Shown here: positions 63,054 to 64,000 of the stretch, piece after piece
How positions within the stretch are numbered: position 1 is the first letter of the stretch
Layout: each line of letters begins with the position of its first letter
NCBI RefSeq assembly: GCF_963082495.1
Contig: NZ_CAUJAN010000005.1
Coordinates: 1-64,000 of the forward strand
Direction: 5' to 3'
Source of the DNA: Methanobrevibacter sp. V74
GTDB lineage: Archaea > Methanobacteriota > Methanobacteria > Methanobacteriales > Methanobacteriaceae
Length of the DNA: 64,000 bases
Translations under genes and position numbers: made by a program
The notes under the pieces: generated by a model
Told to the model about the DNA's origin: nothing
Database searches by the model: none
The model's input: only the letters and a program-made list of their open reading frames with translations

Positions 63054-63884
63054 TTATTCAATTTCAACTCTTTTAAGCGCTCCTACCGGACAATGATTAG
63101 TACATTCAACACATCTTATACATTTATCATTGTCTAAAACAACTTTACCATCCACTAATTCAATAGCGCCTGTTGGACAATTCTCTTCACATAAATAACA
63201 ATTTACACAAGATTCATGATTTACCTCAATGAATCTGGAATGTAAGACTGGTCCGATATATCTGTCTAACTCAATTGCAAAGTCATTTAGTGAGATTTCC
63301 CGACAAGCACCACATCCTATACACATTTTTTCATTGATATAGGGATATAATTCATCTTCAATTAACTCAATTCCCCAATCAATATCTAAATTTTCAAAGA
63401 ATTCTTTAAATTCAAGAGTAAATGCATTTGTAGGACATAAGTTTGCACAATCATCCCAATTATTATCATCGACTGAATAATCAATTGAAATACTGTTCAT
63501 ACGAACTACTCTATGGGCACAACTGACATTTATTAAATCATATTCAATTACTTCCCTTTCATCTTCATGATTATAACTAATCTTATTATCAATCAGTTTA
63601 ATTGCTGAAACAGGACAAGTTTGAACACAAATTTCACATTTAACACATTTTTCAGTTATTTTAGCCATTCTAAAAATATTAGCTGGTTCGATTGCATTAA
63701 CTGGACATTCTCCAACACAGGTATTACACCTTACACATCTAGGTGAAACAGCAAATATTTCTTCATCTGCACTAAAATCGTCTAGTGCAAACTGAAAATC
63801 ATCACCATCATCATCTAACTCAACAGATTTTAAAAGAACTTCACGTTCTAAGTTTTTTACCTGTTTTATAAAAGATACATTCAT
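63054..63884 (-). CDS. polyferredoxin-type [4Fe-4S] protein
   Basis: 276 residues with four complete [4Fe-4S] motifs (CVRCNTCVGECP, CVKCEICVQTCP, CVNCYLCEENCP, CIRCVECTNHCP) and two imperfect ones (CAHR..CANLCP; CIGCGACREISL without the last CP). It lies with paired motifs at both ends and a degenerate middle, as if built from three two-cluster ferredoxin units. An electron carrier for a methanogen oxidoreductase is likely, but the partner is not in the window. The gene starts at ATG 63882-63884 with a weak TTGGTAT SD and heads the unit with the CBS and epimerase genes. Confidence 0.9.
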   Translation of the reverse strand: MNVSFIKQVKNLEREVLLKSVELDDDGDDFQFALDDFSADEEIFAVSPRCVRCNTCVGECPVNAIEPANIFRMAKITEKCVKCEICVQTCPVSAIKLIDNKISYNHEDEREVIEYDLINVSCAHRVVRMNSISIDYSVDDNNWDDCANLCPTNAFTLEFKEFFENLDIDWGIELIEDELYPYINEKMCIGCGACREISLNDFAIELDRYIGPVLHSRFIEVNHESCVNCYLCEENCPTGAIELVDGKVVLDNDKCIRCVECTNHCPVGALKRVEIE

Positions 63885-63910
63885 TTTAATACCAACTAAA
63901 TAATTTATTC

Positions 63911-64000
63911 TTATAATTGTATATGATTTTCATTATTTAAAAAAAATTCCTCTAAATCTTTTAAAGTAGGAAATTTTTCCATTCCAAATCCTTCAATAGA
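63911..64000 (-). CDS. 3' end of a gene cut by the window edge, unknown product
   Basis: A minus-strand frame entering from the right edge ends at TAA 63911-63913. The last 29 residues include EGFGMEKFPTLKDLEEFFLN and end NENHIQL. The frame is open to the edge and codon use looks coding. The fragment is too short to identify. It lies 26 bases upstream of the polyferredoxin gene on the same strand and may belong to the same unit. Confidence 0.5.
   Translation of the reverse strand, partial: SIEGFGMEKFPTLKDLEEFFLNNENHIQL

Noticed and set aside
1-64000. tRNA, rRNA or CRISPR loci
   Set aside because: No GC-rich tRNA-like cloverleaf, GGTTC-type T-arm in gaps, or regularly spaced repeat array was found by reading the intergenic regions on both strands.

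Overview
The window is a very AT-rich stretch of a methanogenic archaeon, most likely a Methanobrevibacter (Methanobacteriales). Lines of evidence are archaeal housekeeping genes (archaeal-type ProS, PheT, ValS, ribosomal protein L15e, glycerol-1-phosphate dehydrogenase for archaeal lipids), a coenzyme F420 gene (cofC), FmdE, and seven large adhesin-like proteins (ALPs). These ALPs are built from parallel beta-helix repeats and Ig-like repeats, and one ends in a pseudomurein-binding repeat. Starts are usually preceded by GGTGAT or GGAGG Shine-Dalgarno (SD) sequences. No tRNA, rRNA or CRISPR array is visible.

Layout. 0-6.4 kb: a PH-domain protein, valS, a small membrane protein, pheT, a 46-residue single-span protein and a short wHTH regulator. 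6.7-11.8 kb: two divergent ALPs. 11.8-15.4 kb: an egsA-UPF0179-rpiA-membrane protein operon and a wHTH/DUF3467/wHTH trio. 15.6-18.5 kb: proS-cofC-thiD. 18.5-20.0 kb: an ABC transporter pair without its binding protein. 20.1-25.3 kb: a P1B-type ATPase with a DUF6110-like partner, a 41-residue basic protein, a stand-alone 2x[4Fe-4S] protein, a CPBP protease and a CMD-family protein. Three copies of a TTAGG-N4-CCTAA operator lie in this section. 25.4-28.5 kb: a membrane-anchored Ig-like protein, an RNA-binding protein, L15e with a structured leader, and an ExbB/DUF2149/6-TM operon. 28.7-32.3 kb: FmdE with a FecCD-type ABC importer. 32.4-34.1 kb: a GT4 glycosyltransferase divergent from a DUF3795 protein.

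34-52 kb is an accessory region. It holds five ALPs, a decayed IS630-like element inserted at the stop codon of one ALP, remnants of an IS5-like element and a MITE-like repeat. It also holds a LytTR/DUF3021/2TM operon whose regulator is frameshifted, and a two-gene operon pairing a phytol/polyprenol-kinase-like membrane protein with a tocopherol-cyclase-like protein. 52.5-64 kb: a cupin, upp-uraA, a YhhQ-type transporter, a decayed gene, a Gtr-like glycosylation trio, an IS5-like element with perfect 17-bp terminal inverted repeats, a sugar-nucleotide epimerase, a CBS protein and a polyferredoxin.

Read together, the accessory genes concern the cell surface (ALPs, glycosyltransferases, lipid-modification candidates) and metal supply (P1B ATPase, FmdE/FecCD importer, putative DtxR-type boxes). 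The least described items are the TTAGG-box metal group with DUF6110, the kinase/tocopherol-cyclase-like pair, and the single-base homopolymer frameshifts in an ALP signal peptide and in the LytTR regulator. Those frameshifts could be phase variation, decay or sequencing error.
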